DNA of 64,000 nucleotides from Mycolicibacterium mageritense (GCF_010727475.1 NZ_AP022567.1:4030001-4094000); one strand, 5' to 3'; positions 41,917 to 51,172 are shown, counted from the stretch's first letter. Notes: generated by a model not told the origin, from the sequence alone. Made by a program: numbers and translations.

Positions 41917-42594
41917 GTGAAATACGGGCAGGATTGGCAACCGAGAGCGGTTGACTGGTCGTCGACGCGTGGCCGCATCCTGCTCGCGGCGTCGGTCCTG
42001 TTCGCGCAGCGTGGCTACTTCGGAACCTCGACGCGGGACATCGCCGATGCCGTGCAGATCCGTCAACCGTCGCTGTTTCACCATTTCCAGGCCAAACACG
42101 AGATCTTCCGGATGTTGGTGGAACTCGATCTCGGGCCGTCGATCGACCGGATGAAGCACAGGCTCGTCGAGCAGTCGAGCTGGGCCGAGAAACTGCATCT
42201 CGGGATCGCGTGCGACGTCCTGGAGAGCCTGGCGCAACCGTTCGATGCACGCGGCCTGTATCACGACGCGGTCCTCGCGCTCGACGAATTCGAGGCCGAG
42301 CGCGAGGGCATCGCACTCTTTCACGATCAGGTCGAGAGCCTCGTCGCGGGTGGCCGCGACGCTGGTGAATTCGTGTCGTTCGAACCGAGCTTCGTGCTCC
42401 GTGCGATCAACGGCATGCTGTTCGAGACGTTGCGCGAGCAAGGCGGCCCGTCGGGGCGGGTGCGGCGCGAAAGACCCTTGCAGTCAGCTGATTTCGTCGT
42501 CCGCTCGCTTCTCGTCGATCAGTCGCGGCTCGATGACATCCGGGCCGTCACGCGCGGGCGGCTGCGCGACCTCGAACCTGCAGGCACCAACTGA
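41917..42594 (+). CDS. TetR-family transcriptional regulator
   Basis: The 225-residue product has an N-terminal TetR HTH (GRILLAASVLFAQRGYFGTSTRDIADAVQIRQPSLFHHFQAK, about 19-60) and a helical ligand domain. It is the last gene of the amidohydrolase operon and lies directly upstream of two palindromic operator-like sites and the ABC transporter operon. It probably controls that operon, and perhaps its own, in response to a transported or degraded compound. GTG start. Confidence 0.88.
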   Translation: MKYGQDWQPRAVDWSSTRGRILLAASVLFAQRGYFGTSTRDIADAVQIRQPSLFHHFQAKHEIFRMLVELDLGPSIDRMKHRLVEQSSWAEKLHLGIACDVLESLAQPFDARGLYHDAVLALDEFEAEREGIALFHDQVESLVAGGRDAGEFVSFEPSFVLRAINGMLFETLREQGGPSGRVRRERPLQSADFVVRSLLVDQSRLDDIRAVTRGRLRDLEPAGTN

Positions 42595-42655
42595 CTCCCC
42601 GCTCGCCGGCGTGACATCTGCGTTAACGGTGTAACGAGTTTCGTCAAACTCTTCC

Positions 42656-42688
42656 CTATCGATCGATAGTGCCCTATCGTTCGATAGG
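42656..42688. promoter_or_regulatory. Tandem palindromic operators, probable TetR sites
   Basis: CTATCGATCGATAG (42656-42669) is a perfect palindrome. CCTATCGTTCGATAGG (42673-42688) is a second with a two-base asymmetric centre. They share CTATCG-CGATAG half-sites and their centres are 18 bases apart, suitable for two dimers on nearly the same DNA face. They overlap the likely promoter (GATAGT at 42665-42670 as a possible -10), 55 bases before the transporter start. Confidence 0.7.
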
Positions 42689-42742
42689 CACCGCGGGTGT
42701 GATCTGACCAACACTCATGCCGGTAGACCCTTGGGAGGAACG

Positions 42743-43588
42743 TTGAAGAAAACCCTGATCACCGGGTTGGCCGGGGTGGCTCTGATGGCGTCGGCCGCTT
42801 GTTCGTCGTCGAACTCGTCGACGCCGGAGCCCAGCGGCCCCGCCAAAGTTGCCCCGCCTGCCATCCTGCAGGCAGGCACGCTCAAGATCTGCGCACCCAA
42901 CGACGGCACACCGCCCAGCGTCTACCACGACGAGACGGGTGAACTTGTGGGCAGCGAGGTGGATCTCGGCAAGGCGCTGGCCGCCGAGATGGGCCTCAAA
43001 CCGCAGTTCGTGGAATCCGCCTTCGCGGCGGTGATCCCGACCCTGCAGGCCAAGCAGTGCGACGTGATCATGGCGCAGCTCTACATCAAGCCCGAACGTG
43101 AGGCCGTCGTCGACTTCGTCCCATATGTGTACTCCGGGACGGCAATTGCGGTGTCCAAGGACAAACCGGCCGCCATCACCGGGATGGATGACAGCCTGTG
43201 CGGCAAGAAGGTCATGGTGGCGGTCGGGACGACGGCCGAGGCGTTGTCGCAGGAGCAATCCGACAAGTGCGCTGCCGCAGGCAAACCCACGGTGGACATC
43301 AACCGCAACAACCACGCCGACGTGTCCCTGCAGCAGGTGCAGAACGGGCAGGTCGACGCCTACCTCGACACCGCGGAGACGCTCGGGTACTACGCGACCA
43401 AGACCGGCGCCAAGATCCAGATGGCCGGCCAGCCGTTCGGAACCATCAAGATCGGCGCGGCAACCTTGAAGGGCAACAAGGCATTACACGATGCCATCGC
43501 GACAGCGTTGAGTGCCCTCGAGGCGGACGGCACCTACGGCAAGCTCCTCGACCAGTGGGGTCAGGCCGACCTCAGCATCCAGAAGTAG
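42743..43588 (+). CDS. ABC transporter substrate-binding lipoprotein, polar amino acid type
   Basis: The 281-residue product has a lipoprotein-like signal (KKTLITGLAGVALMASAACSS), though the residues before the cysteine are not the classic LxGC. The rest has SBP-3 motifs: GTLKICAPNDGTPPSVYHDETGELVGSEVDLGKAL and FAAVIPTLQAKQCDVIMAQLYIKPEREAVVDFVPY. It delivers an amino acid or similar small polar compound to the permease. TTG at 42743 follows GGGAGGAA and is the only start that leaves a normal signal peptide; an upstream in-frame TTG is inside the ribosome site. Confidence 0.85.
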   Translation: MKKTLITGLAGVALMASAACSSSNSSTPEPSGPAKVAPPAILQAGTLKICAPNDGTPPSVYHDETGELVGSEVDLGKALAAEMGLKPQFVESAFAAVIPTLQAKQCDVIMAQLYIKPEREAVVDFVPYVYSGTAIAVSKDKPAAITGMDDSLCGKKVMVAVGTTAEALSQEQSDKCAAAGKPTVDINRNNHADVSLQQVQNGQVDAYLDTAETLGYYATKTGAKIQMAGQPFGTIKIGAATLKGNKALHDAIATALSALEADGTYGKLLDQWGQADLSIQK

Positions 43589-43603
43589 CCCCGAGGTCCG
43601 AAC

Positions 43604-44392
43604 GTGAACTTCGATTGGCAGTTCTTCTGGAAGTCGCTCTTCGCGCCCAGCGAGGCGTTTCTCGACGGCTTGGTGCTCACCATCGTCATCTCGGTCGTGG
43701 CGATGGTCCTGGCGACCGTGCTGGGCCTGGTGCTCGCCCTGATGCGGCGGTCGCAGTTCGCCGCGGTGCGCTGGTGTGCCAGCGTGTACATCTGGGTGAT
43801 CCGTGGTACGCCGCTGCTGGTGCAGTTGGTCATCATCTACACGGGCCTGGCGGCCGTCGGGTTGTACCAATTCCATGACGTGTCTGTCGTCGGCCTCTCG
43901 GTGAAAGCCGCCGTGCAGGCAGCGATCATCGGTCTGATGGTCAACGAGAGCGCCTACATCGCCGAGATCATCAGGGCTGGGCTGGATTCCGTGCCCAAGG
44001 GGCAGTTCGAAGCCGCGGCATCGTTGGGTATGACTCCCGTGAAACTGATGCGGTGGATCATCGTCCCGCAGTCGCTTCGCGTGATGGTCCCGCCCCTGGG
44101 TAATTCGTTCAACGGCATGATGAAGACCACGTCGGTGCTGTCGGTGATCGGAGTCAGCGAGATGTTTCTGGTCACCCAGGCAATCAGCTCGTCGACATTC
44201 CACACATTCGAGATATTCATCGTGGCCGCGATCTATTACCTTGCGCTGACCACGATCTGGACCTTCATCCAGGCCTGGATCGAGAACCGGTTGGCCCGCC
44301 AGCTCGGCATCGAAGCGCGAGTGCCGATCACCCAACGTCTCCTCGGCGCCCGCAGGGCGACCATGAACCCCACGCTGCAGTCGCAGGCGTGA
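43604..44392 (+). CDS. ABC transporter permease, HisM/GlnP type
   Basis: The 262 residues hold five membrane helices with the His/Glu/Gln/Arg permease start (FLDGLVLTIVISVVAMVLATVLGLVLALMRRS) and the EAA motif EAAASLGMTPVKLMRWIIVPQSL that docks on the ATPase. One permease gene is present, so the channel is a homodimer. The GTG start is 15 bases after the binding-protein stop. Confidence 0.9.
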   Translation: MNFDWQFFWKSLFAPSEAFLDGLVLTIVISVVAMVLATVLGLVLALMRRSQFAAVRWCASVYIWVIRGTPLLVQLVIIYTGLAAVGLYQFHDVSVVGLSVKAAVQAAIIGLMVNESAYIAEIIRAGLDSVPKGQFEAAASLGMTPVKLMRWIIVPQSLRVMVPPLGNSFNGMMKTTSVLSVIGVSEMFLVTQAISSSTFHTFEIFIVAAIYYLALTTIWTFIQAWIENRLARQLGIEARVPITQRLLGARRATMNPTLQSQA

Positions 44393-44413
44393 GCGCGAGG
44401 TCAAGGAAACCCC

Positions 44414-45190
44414 ATGAGTGACAACAACACCGATCCCACGCAGCCGATCGTCTCGGTGCGCGACGCGTGCTGCACGCTCGGCGGCCGACGCGTGCTCGAC
44501 AACGTCAACCTCGATGTCGACCGGGGGCAGGTCGTGGTCCTGATCGGCCCGTCTGGAGCGGGCAAGACGACGCTGCTGCGCTCGCTCAACCACCTCGAGG
44601 AACTGGAGAGCGGCGAGGTGCGTGTCGCCGGGCAGTCGATCGCCCACGACGAGGGTGGCGGCCGGATCGGCAAGACCGAACTGGCCCGCAGACGGCGCGA
44701 GATCGGCTTCGTGTTCCAGCATTTCAACCTGTTTCCGCACATGACCGCGTTGGAGAACGTGTGGAACGCGCCGGTGCGCGTGTTGGGCCAGCCCAAAGAC
44801 AAAGCACGCGAGGACGCCCGGGCGTTGCTGCGACGAGTGGGACTGGGCGACAAGGGAGAATCTCGGCCCAGCCAACTGTCCGGCGGCCAGCAGCAGCGCG
44901 TGGCGATCGCCCGTGCGCTTGCCATGCGCCCCAAGGTCATGCTGTTCGACGAACCCACCAGTGCGCTCGACGTCGAGATGGTGGGCGAGGTGCTCGAAGT
45001 GATGCGCGAGCTCGCACGCGACGCGATGACCATGGTGGTGGTGACCCACGAGATGCGGTTCGCCCGGGACGTCGCCGACCGCATCATCGTCATGGACGCG
45101 GGCCGCATCATCGAGGACGCGCCGCCCGACGAACTCTTCTCCAGCCCGAAGAACGCGCGGACCAAGGCCTTCCTGTCCACGATCCACTGA
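44414..45190 (+). CDS. ABC transporter ATP-binding protein, GlnQ type
   Basis: The 258-residue product has Walker A GPSGAGKTTLLRSL, Q-loop FVFQHFNLFPHMT, signature QLSGGQQQRVAIARAL, Walker B VMLFDEPTSALD and the switch histidine in VVVTHEMRFARDVADR. It energises uptake through the preceding permease. The gene order binding protein, permease, ATPase is typical of polar amino acid systems. The Ntn hydrolase gene begins 50 bases later. Confidence 0.92.
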   Translation: MSDNNTDPTQPIVSVRDACCTLGGRRVLDNVNLDVDRGQVVVLIGPSGAGKTTLLRSLNHLEELESGEVRVAGQSIAHDEGGGRIGKTELARRRREIGFVFQHFNLFPHMTALENVWNAPVRVLGQPKDKAREDARALLRRVGLGDKGESRPSQLSGGQQQRVAIARALAMRPKVMLFDEPTSALDVEMVGEVLEVMRELARDAMTMVVVTHEMRFARDVADRIIVMDAGRIIEDAPPDELFSSPKNARTKAFLSTIH

Positions 45191-45240
45191 CCGACCGGTC
45201 TTCCGATACCGACACATCCTCACGAGGGGGTAGATCAGGC

Positions 45241-46833
45241 GTGCCCACGACCAACGGCTCAGCCCCGTTCACCGGCGCCATCGCGACACCGCACGTCTTG
45301 GCGACCGAGGCCGCGACGGCCGCATTCCGTGACGGCGGCACCGCGATCGACGCCGCGATCGCCGCGGCCGCGGTGTTGACCGTCGTCTATCCGCACAACG
45401 TCGCGCTGGGCGGAGACCTGATCGCCCTGGTGCGAACGCCGGACGGTGCGGTCGTGTGCGTCAACGCCTCGGGATGGGCGGGCGCGGGCGCCGACGTCGA
45501 AACGATGCGCGCCAGACACGGTGCGGAACTGCCGGTTCGGGGAGCCGACACGGTCACGGTTCCTGGCGGGGTGCGCGGATGGGATATGCTCCGCAGCTTC
45601 GGAAGTCGGTTGCCCTGGGCCCGCCTGCTGGGCGCGGCCGAGCGGGCCGCCGCCGTCGGCGTACCGGTTTCCGAATCGCTCAGGCGCCACCTCGCAGACC
45701 CCGAAAACGATGATCTGCACGGCATTCCGGACTTCGACAGCGTGTTCGGTCCGCTGCTGCGCGGGGAACCGTTGCGGCAGCCGGCACTGGCCGCGACGTT
45801 GCGGACGCTGGCCGACGCCGGACCCGATGAGTTCTACACCGGCGGGCTCGCGGCTCGCAGCGTGCAGTATCTGCGCTCGCACGGTTCGGTGCTCGACGCC
45901 GCCGACTTCGCCGACTTCCGGCCTGAGGTCACCGAACCCATCTCGCTGGATTTCCGCGGCCTGACCGTGCTGACCAGCCCGCCGAACACACACGGCTTCA
46001 TGATGCTGCGGGCGTTGAACGCGATCGACCGACTCGGCATCGAGTCCCCGCTCGGCGCGGGCGCAGGCACCGTGATGAGGGTGTTCCATCACGGCAACCG
46101 CTTGCGCTCCACGCTTCTGGCCGACCCGCGCATGGCTGCGGTGGACGTGTCGGCGCTGGTGTACGACAGCCCCCGGGCCGCGGCGCCGCTCGCGGAAACG
46201 GCGCAGGCGGTGCGGGTGCCGCGCGGTGACACCGTCGGCATCGCCGCGGCCGACGGCGACGGTTTCGCGGTATCCCTGATCCAAAGCGTGTACCACGCAT
46301 TCGGTTCCGGGCTGGTCGACCCGCAGAGCGGCATCCTGTTCCACGATCGGGGCACGAGCTTCTCGCTGAATCCGCGGTCGCCGAACGTGCTCGGCGCCAG
46401 GAAGCGTCCGCTGCACACCTTGATGCCTGTGATGACCACACGCGACGGTGCCATCCGCCATGTTCTCGCGACCATGGGCGGGCAGGGGCAACCACAGATC
46501 CTCACGCAGGTGCTGCTGCGCATGGTGGCCGGCGCGACACCCGCGGACGCGATCGCGGCGCCACGCGCCGTGGTCGGCCCGCAGGAGGCCGGATGCACGG
46601 ACGACTCGGTGGTCGTCGAGACGGGGATCGATACGGCCGCCATGTCATCGCTCGTCGCGTCGGGTCTCGGGGTGGTCGAGGTGCCCAGGCACACCGAGGG
46701 GCTGGGGCAGGCCAACGTGGTGGCGGTGGGGCGTGACGGCCAGATGTCTGCGGCATCGGACCCGCGCGCGGACGGTTCCGGCGTGGTGGCGCAATACCCG
46801 CGCCACCGTCGAGTGGCCCAGGCTGCCACGTGA
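45241..46833 (+). CDS. Gamma-glutamyltransferase-like Ntn hydrolase
   Basis: The 530 residues follow the GGT fold: ATEAATAAFRDGGTAIDAAIAAAAVLTVVYPHNVALGGD near the N-terminus, a long large-subunit region, and the autoprocessing site at GDTVGIAAADGDGFAVSL, where T331 would be the new N-terminal nucleophile of the small subunit. Canonical GGT has TTHxS here; DTVG is closer to the oxamate amidohydrolase HpxW form. GTG at 45241 excludes a signal peptide, so the enzyme should be cytoplasmic and may cleave an imported gamma-glutamyl or other amide. The ABC transporter is immediately upstream and the YoaK gene overlaps its stop. Confidence 0.82.
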   Translation: MPTTNGSAPFTGAIATPHVLATEAATAAFRDGGTAIDAAIAAAAVLTVVYPHNVALGGDLIALVRTPDGAVVCVNASGWAGAGADVETMRARHGAELPVRGADTVTVPGGVRGWDMLRSFGSRLPWARLLGAAERAAAVGVPVSESLRRHLADPENDDLHGIPDFDSVFGPLLRGEPLRQPALAATLRTLADAGPDEFYTGGLAARSVQYLRSHGSVLDAADFADFRPEVTEPISLDFRGLTVLTSPPNTHGFMMLRALNAIDRLGIESPLGAGAGTVMRVFHHGNRLRSTLLADPRMAAVDVSALVYDSPRAAAPLAETAQAVRVPRGDTVGIAAADGDGFAVSLIQSVYHAFGSGLVDPQSGILFHDRGTSFSLNPRSPNVLGARKRPLHTLMPVMTTRDGAIRHVLATMGGQGQPQILTQVLLRMVAGATPADAIAAPRAVVGPQEAGCTDDSVVVETGIDTAAMSSLVASGLGVVEVPRHTEGLGQANVVAVGRDGQMSAASDPRADGSGVVAQYPRHRRVAQAAT

Positions 46834-47555
46834 GTGTGCAAGCAGCCGAAGCCGTTCCGTTGCGGCATCGGCATCTGCACGTGTGGCTCATGCTCGCGCT
46901 GACGGTCGTGACCGGAATGCTCGACGCCGTCGGCTATCTGGGGCTCGACCGCGTCTTCACGGGCAACATGACCGGCAACGTGGTGATCCTCGGCATGGGC
47001 CTCGCCGCCGAGGAAGGCCTTCCGGTGGCCGGGCCGCTGATCGCGCTCATGGGGTACGTCGTGGGTGCGGCCGTCGGCGGCAGGCTCGTCCGCGGCCGGT
47101 CCCGCGGCTGGAGCCGCATCGTCACCGCGGTCGTCGGGAGCAACGCCGCGGTGCTCGCGGGCATCGCGACGATCCTGCTGGCGGTTCCCGGCTCGGCCCG
47201 TTCGACGGGCGGCGTCGCGACGGCGGCGACCATCGCGGTCGTGATGGGTGCCCAGGCGTCCGTGGCGCGGTTCCTCGCCGTGACCGATCTGACCACCGTC
47301 GTGGTGACGTCGACCATCACGTCGTATGCCGGGGAGACGTTGTTTGCGGGCGGCCTGAGCTGGTTCACGCATCGGCGACTGTGGGCGGTCGTCGCCATCT
47401 TCGTGGGTGCGCTCGGCGGAGGCCTGATGATGAAACTGCACATGAGTGTCCCGGTGTATGCGGCGGCCGTCGTGACCGCTGCCACGGCCGCGGTCGGACA
47501 CCGCCGCTGGGAGCGCGGTGTGGCGGGTGGGCCGGTTTATCCGAAAGCCGGTTGA
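46830..47555 (+). CDS. YoaK/DUF1275-family membrane protein
   Basis: The 241-residue protein has six helices and the family signature LTVVTGMLDAVGYLGLDRVFTGNMTGNVVILGMGLA at the N-terminus. The function of YoaK proteins is unknown; a small-solute transport role has been suggested. Its GTG start overlaps the hydrolase stop by 4 bases, so it belongs to that operon. Confidence 0.85.
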   Translation: MSVQAAEAVPLRHRHLHVWLMLALTVVTGMLDAVGYLGLDRVFTGNMTGNVVILGMGLAAEEGLPVAGPLIALMGYVVGAAVGGRLVRGRSRGWSRIVTAVVGSNAAVLAGIATILLAVPGSARSTGGVATAATIAVVMGAQASVARFLAVTDLTTVVVTSTITSYAGETLFAGGLSWFTHRRLWAVVAIFVGALGGGLMMKLHMSVPVYAAAVVTAATAAVGHRRWERGVAGGPVYPKAG

Positions 47556-47585
47556 CGCTCGGCGGGACGTGGCACGCTCACGTTC

Positions 47586-49160
47586 ATGTCTGATTTGCCG
47601 ACACCGCAGTTTCTCGACGAGCGCGTCGCCCACTGGGCCGCGACCAAACCCGACGAAGAAGCCATCACCTACCTCGGCAGAACCTGGACCTGGTCGCAGT
47701 GGGACGACCGGATCCGGCGGCTGGCCGGCGCGCTCACGGCGTGGGGCGTCGGGCGCGGCGACGTCGTCGCGTTCCTCGACAAGAACCACCCGGCCTGTGT
47801 GGAATTGACGCTGGCGGCGGCCTCGCTCGGGGCCGCCAATGCGATCGTCAACTTCCGGCTCGCGGCCGACGAGCTCGACTATGTGCTCAACGACTGCGGC
47901 GCCAAGGTTCTCATCGTCGGCGCCGAGCTCAAACCGGCCGTCGACAAGATCCGCGACAAACTCGGTGCCGTCGAGCACGTCGTCACCGTGACGCCCGAGG
48001 GCGGCTCTGAGGCTGGAGGCGACGAGTACGAGGCGTTGCTGGCAGGTGCCACCCCGGTCGGACGGTCGCCCGATGTCCAGTCCGACGACGTCTGCATCAT
48101 CATGTACTCGTCGGGCACCACGGGCCGCCCGAAGGGCGTGGCCCTGACGCAGGCCAACATGATCGCCCACACCATCAACGCGTTCGACGGCTGGGTCAGC
48201 AGCCCCGAGGACAAGAACCTGGTGGCCATGCCGCTGTTCCACGTCGGCGGTTCGTCGTATGTGCAGTACGGGTTGCACAACGGGGTGCCGAGCTACATGA
48301 CGCGCGACGTGGACGGCGCGGCGCTGGCCGGAGGCATCCTGGCGGGCGCGAACCGGACCTTCCTGGTGCCCGCCGTGCTGGCGAAGGTGCTGGAGTCCGG
48401 GCCCGATGCGGTGAAGCTGTTCAGCGCGTTGAAGACCTACGCGTACGGGGCGTCGCCCATGCCGCTGCCGTTGTTGCGGCAGGCGCTGCAGGCCTGGCCG
48501 GACACCGAGTTCATCCAGGTCTACGGGTTGACCGAGGTGTGTGGCGTGGTCAGCCGGCTGATGCCCGAGGATCACCGGGCCGACAACGAGGAGCGGCTGG
48601 TCAGCGCCGGGGTGCTGGTTCCGGAGGCTGAGGTGCGGGTGGTCGATCCCGACACGCTGGAAGACGTGCCCTCCGGTCAGCAAGGCGAATTGTGGTTCCG
48701 GACACCGACATTGATGAAGGAGTACCTCAACCGGCCGGACGCGACGGCCGAGGCCATCACGGCTGACGGCTGGTTCCGCACCGGCGACATCGGCCGTGTC
48801 GACGCCGATGGATACATCTTCGTCGAGGACCGGCTCAAGGACATGATCATCTCGGGCGGCGAGAACATCTACTCGATCGAGGTGGAGCGCGTGCTGGCCG
48901 AGCATCCCGCCGTATCCGAGGTCGCGGTCATCGGCGTGCCCGACGAGAAGTGGGGTGAATCGGTGAAAGCCGTTGTCACACTTGAGGGTGACGCGACCGA
49001 CAAGGATCTGATCGCGTGGGCCAAGGAACGGCTGGCCGGTTACAAATGCCCCAAGACCGTCGACATCGTCGACGACCTGCCGCGTAACCCGACAGGCAAG
49101 ATCCTCAAGAAGGATCTGCGCAAGCCGTACTGGGAGGGCCGCGACCGCGCGACCGTCTGA
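47586..49160 (+). CDS. Acyl-CoA synthetase (FadD/AMP-binding family)
   Basis: The 524-residue product has IIMYSSGTTGRPKGVALT, VYGLTEVCGVVSRL, DGWFRTGDIGRVDADGYIFVEDRLKDMI and NPTGKILKKDLRKPYW with the catalytic lysine, all in place. It activates a fatty or aromatic acid as the CoA ester. Substrate unknown; numerous FadD paralogues exist in mycobacteria. It begins 30 bases after the YoaK gene and may be its own unit. Confidence 0.9.
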   Translation: MSDLPTPQFLDERVAHWAATKPDEEAITYLGRTWTWSQWDDRIRRLAGALTAWGVGRGDVVAFLDKNHPACVELTLAAASLGAANAIVNFRLAADELDYVLNDCGAKVLIVGAELKPAVDKIRDKLGAVEHVVTVTPEGGSEAGGDEYEALLAGATPVGRSPDVQSDDVCIIMYSSGTTGRPKGVALTQANMIAHTINAFDGWVSSPEDKNLVAMPLFHVGGSSYVQYGLHNGVPSYMTRDVDGAALAGGILAGANRTFLVPAVLAKVLESGPDAVKLFSALKTYAYGASPMPLPLLRQALQAWPDTEFIQVYGLTEVCGVVSRLMPEDHRADNEERLVSAGVLVPEAEVRVVDPDTLEDVPSGQQGELWFRTPTLMKEYLNRPDATAEAITADGWFRTGDIGRVDADGYIFVEDRLKDMIISGGENIYSIEVERVLAEHPAVSEVAVIGVPDEKWGESVKAVVTLEGDATDKDLIAWAKERLAGYKCPKTVDIVDDLPRNPTGKILKKDLRKPYWEGRDRATV

Positions 49161-49247
49161 CATCCGCGCTGACGATTCCGCCACATCCGCCGCACCTGCC
49201 GGAGTATTTTCGGCACATACGTGTGCGCGACGATGTGGGGTGCGGAC

Positions 49248-50210
49248 ATGGCATACGTCGACAACTCGCAGAGGATTTCCCGCGGGACCGTGATTCTGGC
49301 AGTCCTGGCGATGGCGGCGACCGTTGGTCTGCTCGGTCCGCCACCGACTGCGAGCGCCTGGTCGAGGGCGGGGCTGCCGGTCGAGACCGTCTCTGTGCCG
49401 TCGCCGTCGATGGGCCGCGACATCAGGGTGCAGTTCCAGGGCGGCGGCCCGCACGCCGTCTACCTGCTGGACGGGCTGCGGGCCCGCGACGATTTCAACG
49501 GCTGGGACATCGAGACCCCGGCGTTCGAGTGGTTCTACCAGTCGGGCCTGTCGGTGGTCATGCCGGTCGGCGGCATGTCGAGTTTCTACACCGACTGGTA
49601 TGAGCCCGCGGCCGGCAACGGCGGCGTGTGGACGTACAAGTGGGAGACGTTTCTGACCAGCGAGCTGCCGCAGTGGCTCGCCGCCAACAGGAACGTGTCC
49701 AGGTCGGGCAACGCCGTGGTCGGCCTGTCCATGTCGGGCAACTCGGCGATGATCCTGGCCGCGTACTACCCACAGCAGTTCAGCTATGCGGGGTCGTTGT
49801 CGGCGTTCCTGAACCCGTCGGCCGGCCCATGGCCGAGTCTCATCGGGCTCGCCATGGGTGACTCCGGAGGTTTCAATCCCGCGGCGATGTGGGGGCCGCC
49901 GGGTGACCCGGCGTGGGCCCGCAACGATCCGACGGTTCAGGTCGGGCGGCTGGTGGCCAACAACACCCGGCTGTGGGTGTACTGCGGTTCCGGTACGCCG
50001 GGAGAGTTGGGCGGCGGCGACCTGCCCTCGACGTTCCTGGAAAACACTGCGCTGCAGAGCAATTTCAACTTCCGCGATCAATACGTCGCCGCAGGCGGTA
50101 ACAACGCGGTGTTCAACTTCCCGCCCACCGGCACCCACACCTGGAGTTACTGGGGCGCGCAGTTGCAGCAGATGAAGCCCGACATCCAGCGGGTGCTCGG
50201 CGCCGGTTAG
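49248..50210 (+). CDS. Antigen 85-like mycolyltransferase/esterase
   Basis: The 320-residue secreted protein closely follows the antigen 85 sequence: SMGRDIRVQFQGGGPHAVYLLDGLRARDDFNGWDI, MSSFYTDWYEPA and FNFPPTGTHTWSYWGAQL. The catalytic triad of Ag85 is intact by alignment with remembered Ag85C: S161 (GLSMSG), E265 and H297; C246 aligns with the conserved Cys near the site. A signal peptide ends near ASA-W (residues 35-38). It should transfer mycolate between trehalose mycolates or onto arabinogalactan. ATG at 49248 was chosen; GTG/ATG codons at 49221 and 49233 are also in frame. Confidence 0.92.
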   Translation: MAYVDNSQRISRGTVILAVLAMAATVGLLGPPPTASAWSRAGLPVETVSVPSPSMGRDIRVQFQGGGPHAVYLLDGLRARDDFNGWDIETPAFEWFYQSGLSVVMPVGGMSSFYTDWYEPAAGNGGVWTYKWETFLTSELPQWLAANRNVSRSGNAVVGLSMSGNSAMILAAYYPQQFSYAGSLSAFLNPSAGPWPSLIGLAMGDSGGFNPAAMWGPPGDPAWARNDPTVQVGRLVANNTRLWVYCGSGTPGELGGGDLPSTFLENTALQSNFNFRDQYVAAGGNNAVFNFPPTGTHTWSYWGAQLQQMKPDIQRVLGAG

Positions 50211-50224
50211 GCATCATTGACCCT

Positions 50225-51172
50225 GTGCCCACGCTCGACGAACTCCTGGACCGCCTGTACGTCGTCGCGTTGCCGATGCGTGTGCGCTTCCGCGGCATCA
50301 CGGTTCGCGAGGTGGCGCTGATCGACGGCCCGGCCGGCTGGGGCGAGTTCGGCGCGTTCGTCGAGTACGAGCCAGCCGAGGCGGCCGCCTGGCTGGCATC
50401 GGCCGTCGAGGCCGCATATCAGCCCGCGCCCGTCGTCAAGCGCGACCGCGTCCCGATCAACGCGACTGTGCCCGCCGTCGACGCCGCGCGGGTGCCCGAG
50501 ATCCTCGCCCGGTTCCCGGGAGCGCGCACCGCCAAGGTGAAGGTCGCCGAACCCGGGCAGACCCTGGCCGACGACGTCGCGCGCGTCGAGGCTGTACGCG
50601 CCGAGGTGCCGACCGTGCGCGTCGACGCCAACGGCGGCTGGACCGTGTCGGAGGCGGTGGCCGCGGCACGTGCGCTCGGTCCGCTCGAGTACATCGAACA
50701 GCCGTGTGCCACAGTCGAAGAGCTCGCTTCTGTGCGTGAGCTGGTCGACGTACCGGTGGCCGCCGACGAGTCGATCCGCAAGGCGTCGGATCCACTGCGG
50801 GTGGTTCGGGCCGGCGCCGCGGACGTGGCGGTGCTCAAGGTGGCACCGCTGGGCGGAGTCGCGCGCATGCTCGACATCGCCGCGGCGATCGACATCCCCA
50901 TCGTGGTGTCCAGCGCGCTGGACTCGGCCGTCGGCATGTCCCGCGGCCTGTTGGCCGCCGCGGCCCTGCCGTCGCTACGGCACGCCTGCGGTCTGGGCAC
51001 CGGCGGGTTGTTCGTCGAAGATGTCGCCGAACCTCGCGTGCCCGTGGACGGCTGCCTACCGGTGACGCCGGTGGTTCCGGACCCGGCGCGCTTGGCTGCC
51101 TTGGCGGCCCCGGCCGACCGGCGGCAATGGTGGATCGATCGGGTGCGGGACTGTTACCCCCTGTTGGATTAG
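50225..51172 (+). CDS. menC: o-succinylbenzoate synthase MenC
   Basis: MenC dehydrates SHCHC to o-succinylbenzoate. The 315-residue enolase-superfamily protein has TAKVKVAEPG with the catalytic KxK lysines, VRVDANGGW (metal Asp), YIEQPCATVEEL (metal Glu), VPVAADESIRK (metal Asp-Glu) and VAVLKVAPLGG with the second catalytic lysine. It matches Rv0553 in position. GTG start, 14 bases after the Ag85-like stop. Confidence 0.93.
   Translation: MPTLDELLDRLYVVALPMRVRFRGITVREVALIDGPAGWGEFGAFVEYEPAEAAAWLASAVEAAYQPAPVVKRDRVPINATVPAVDAARVPEILARFPGARTAKVKVAEPGQTLADDVARVEAVRAEVPTVRVDANGGWTVSEAVAAARALGPLEYIEQPCATVEELASVRELVDVPVAADESIRKASDPLRVVRAGAADVAVLKVAPLGGVARMLDIAAAIDIPIVVSSALDSAVGMSRGLLAAAALPSLRHACGLGTGGLFVEDVAEPRVPVDGCLPVTPVVPDPARLAALAAPADRRQWWIDRVRDCYPLLD

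Noticed and set aside
45241..46833. Calling the Ntn hydrolase ggt outright
   Set aside because: The processing-site motif is DTVG instead of TTHxS, so substrate class is uncertain.
46089..50138. A minus-strand open frame of 1349 codons
   Set aside because: It lies antisense across four well-supported plus-strand genes and has low-complexity, Arg/Gly/His-rich composition typical of GC-rich shadow frames.
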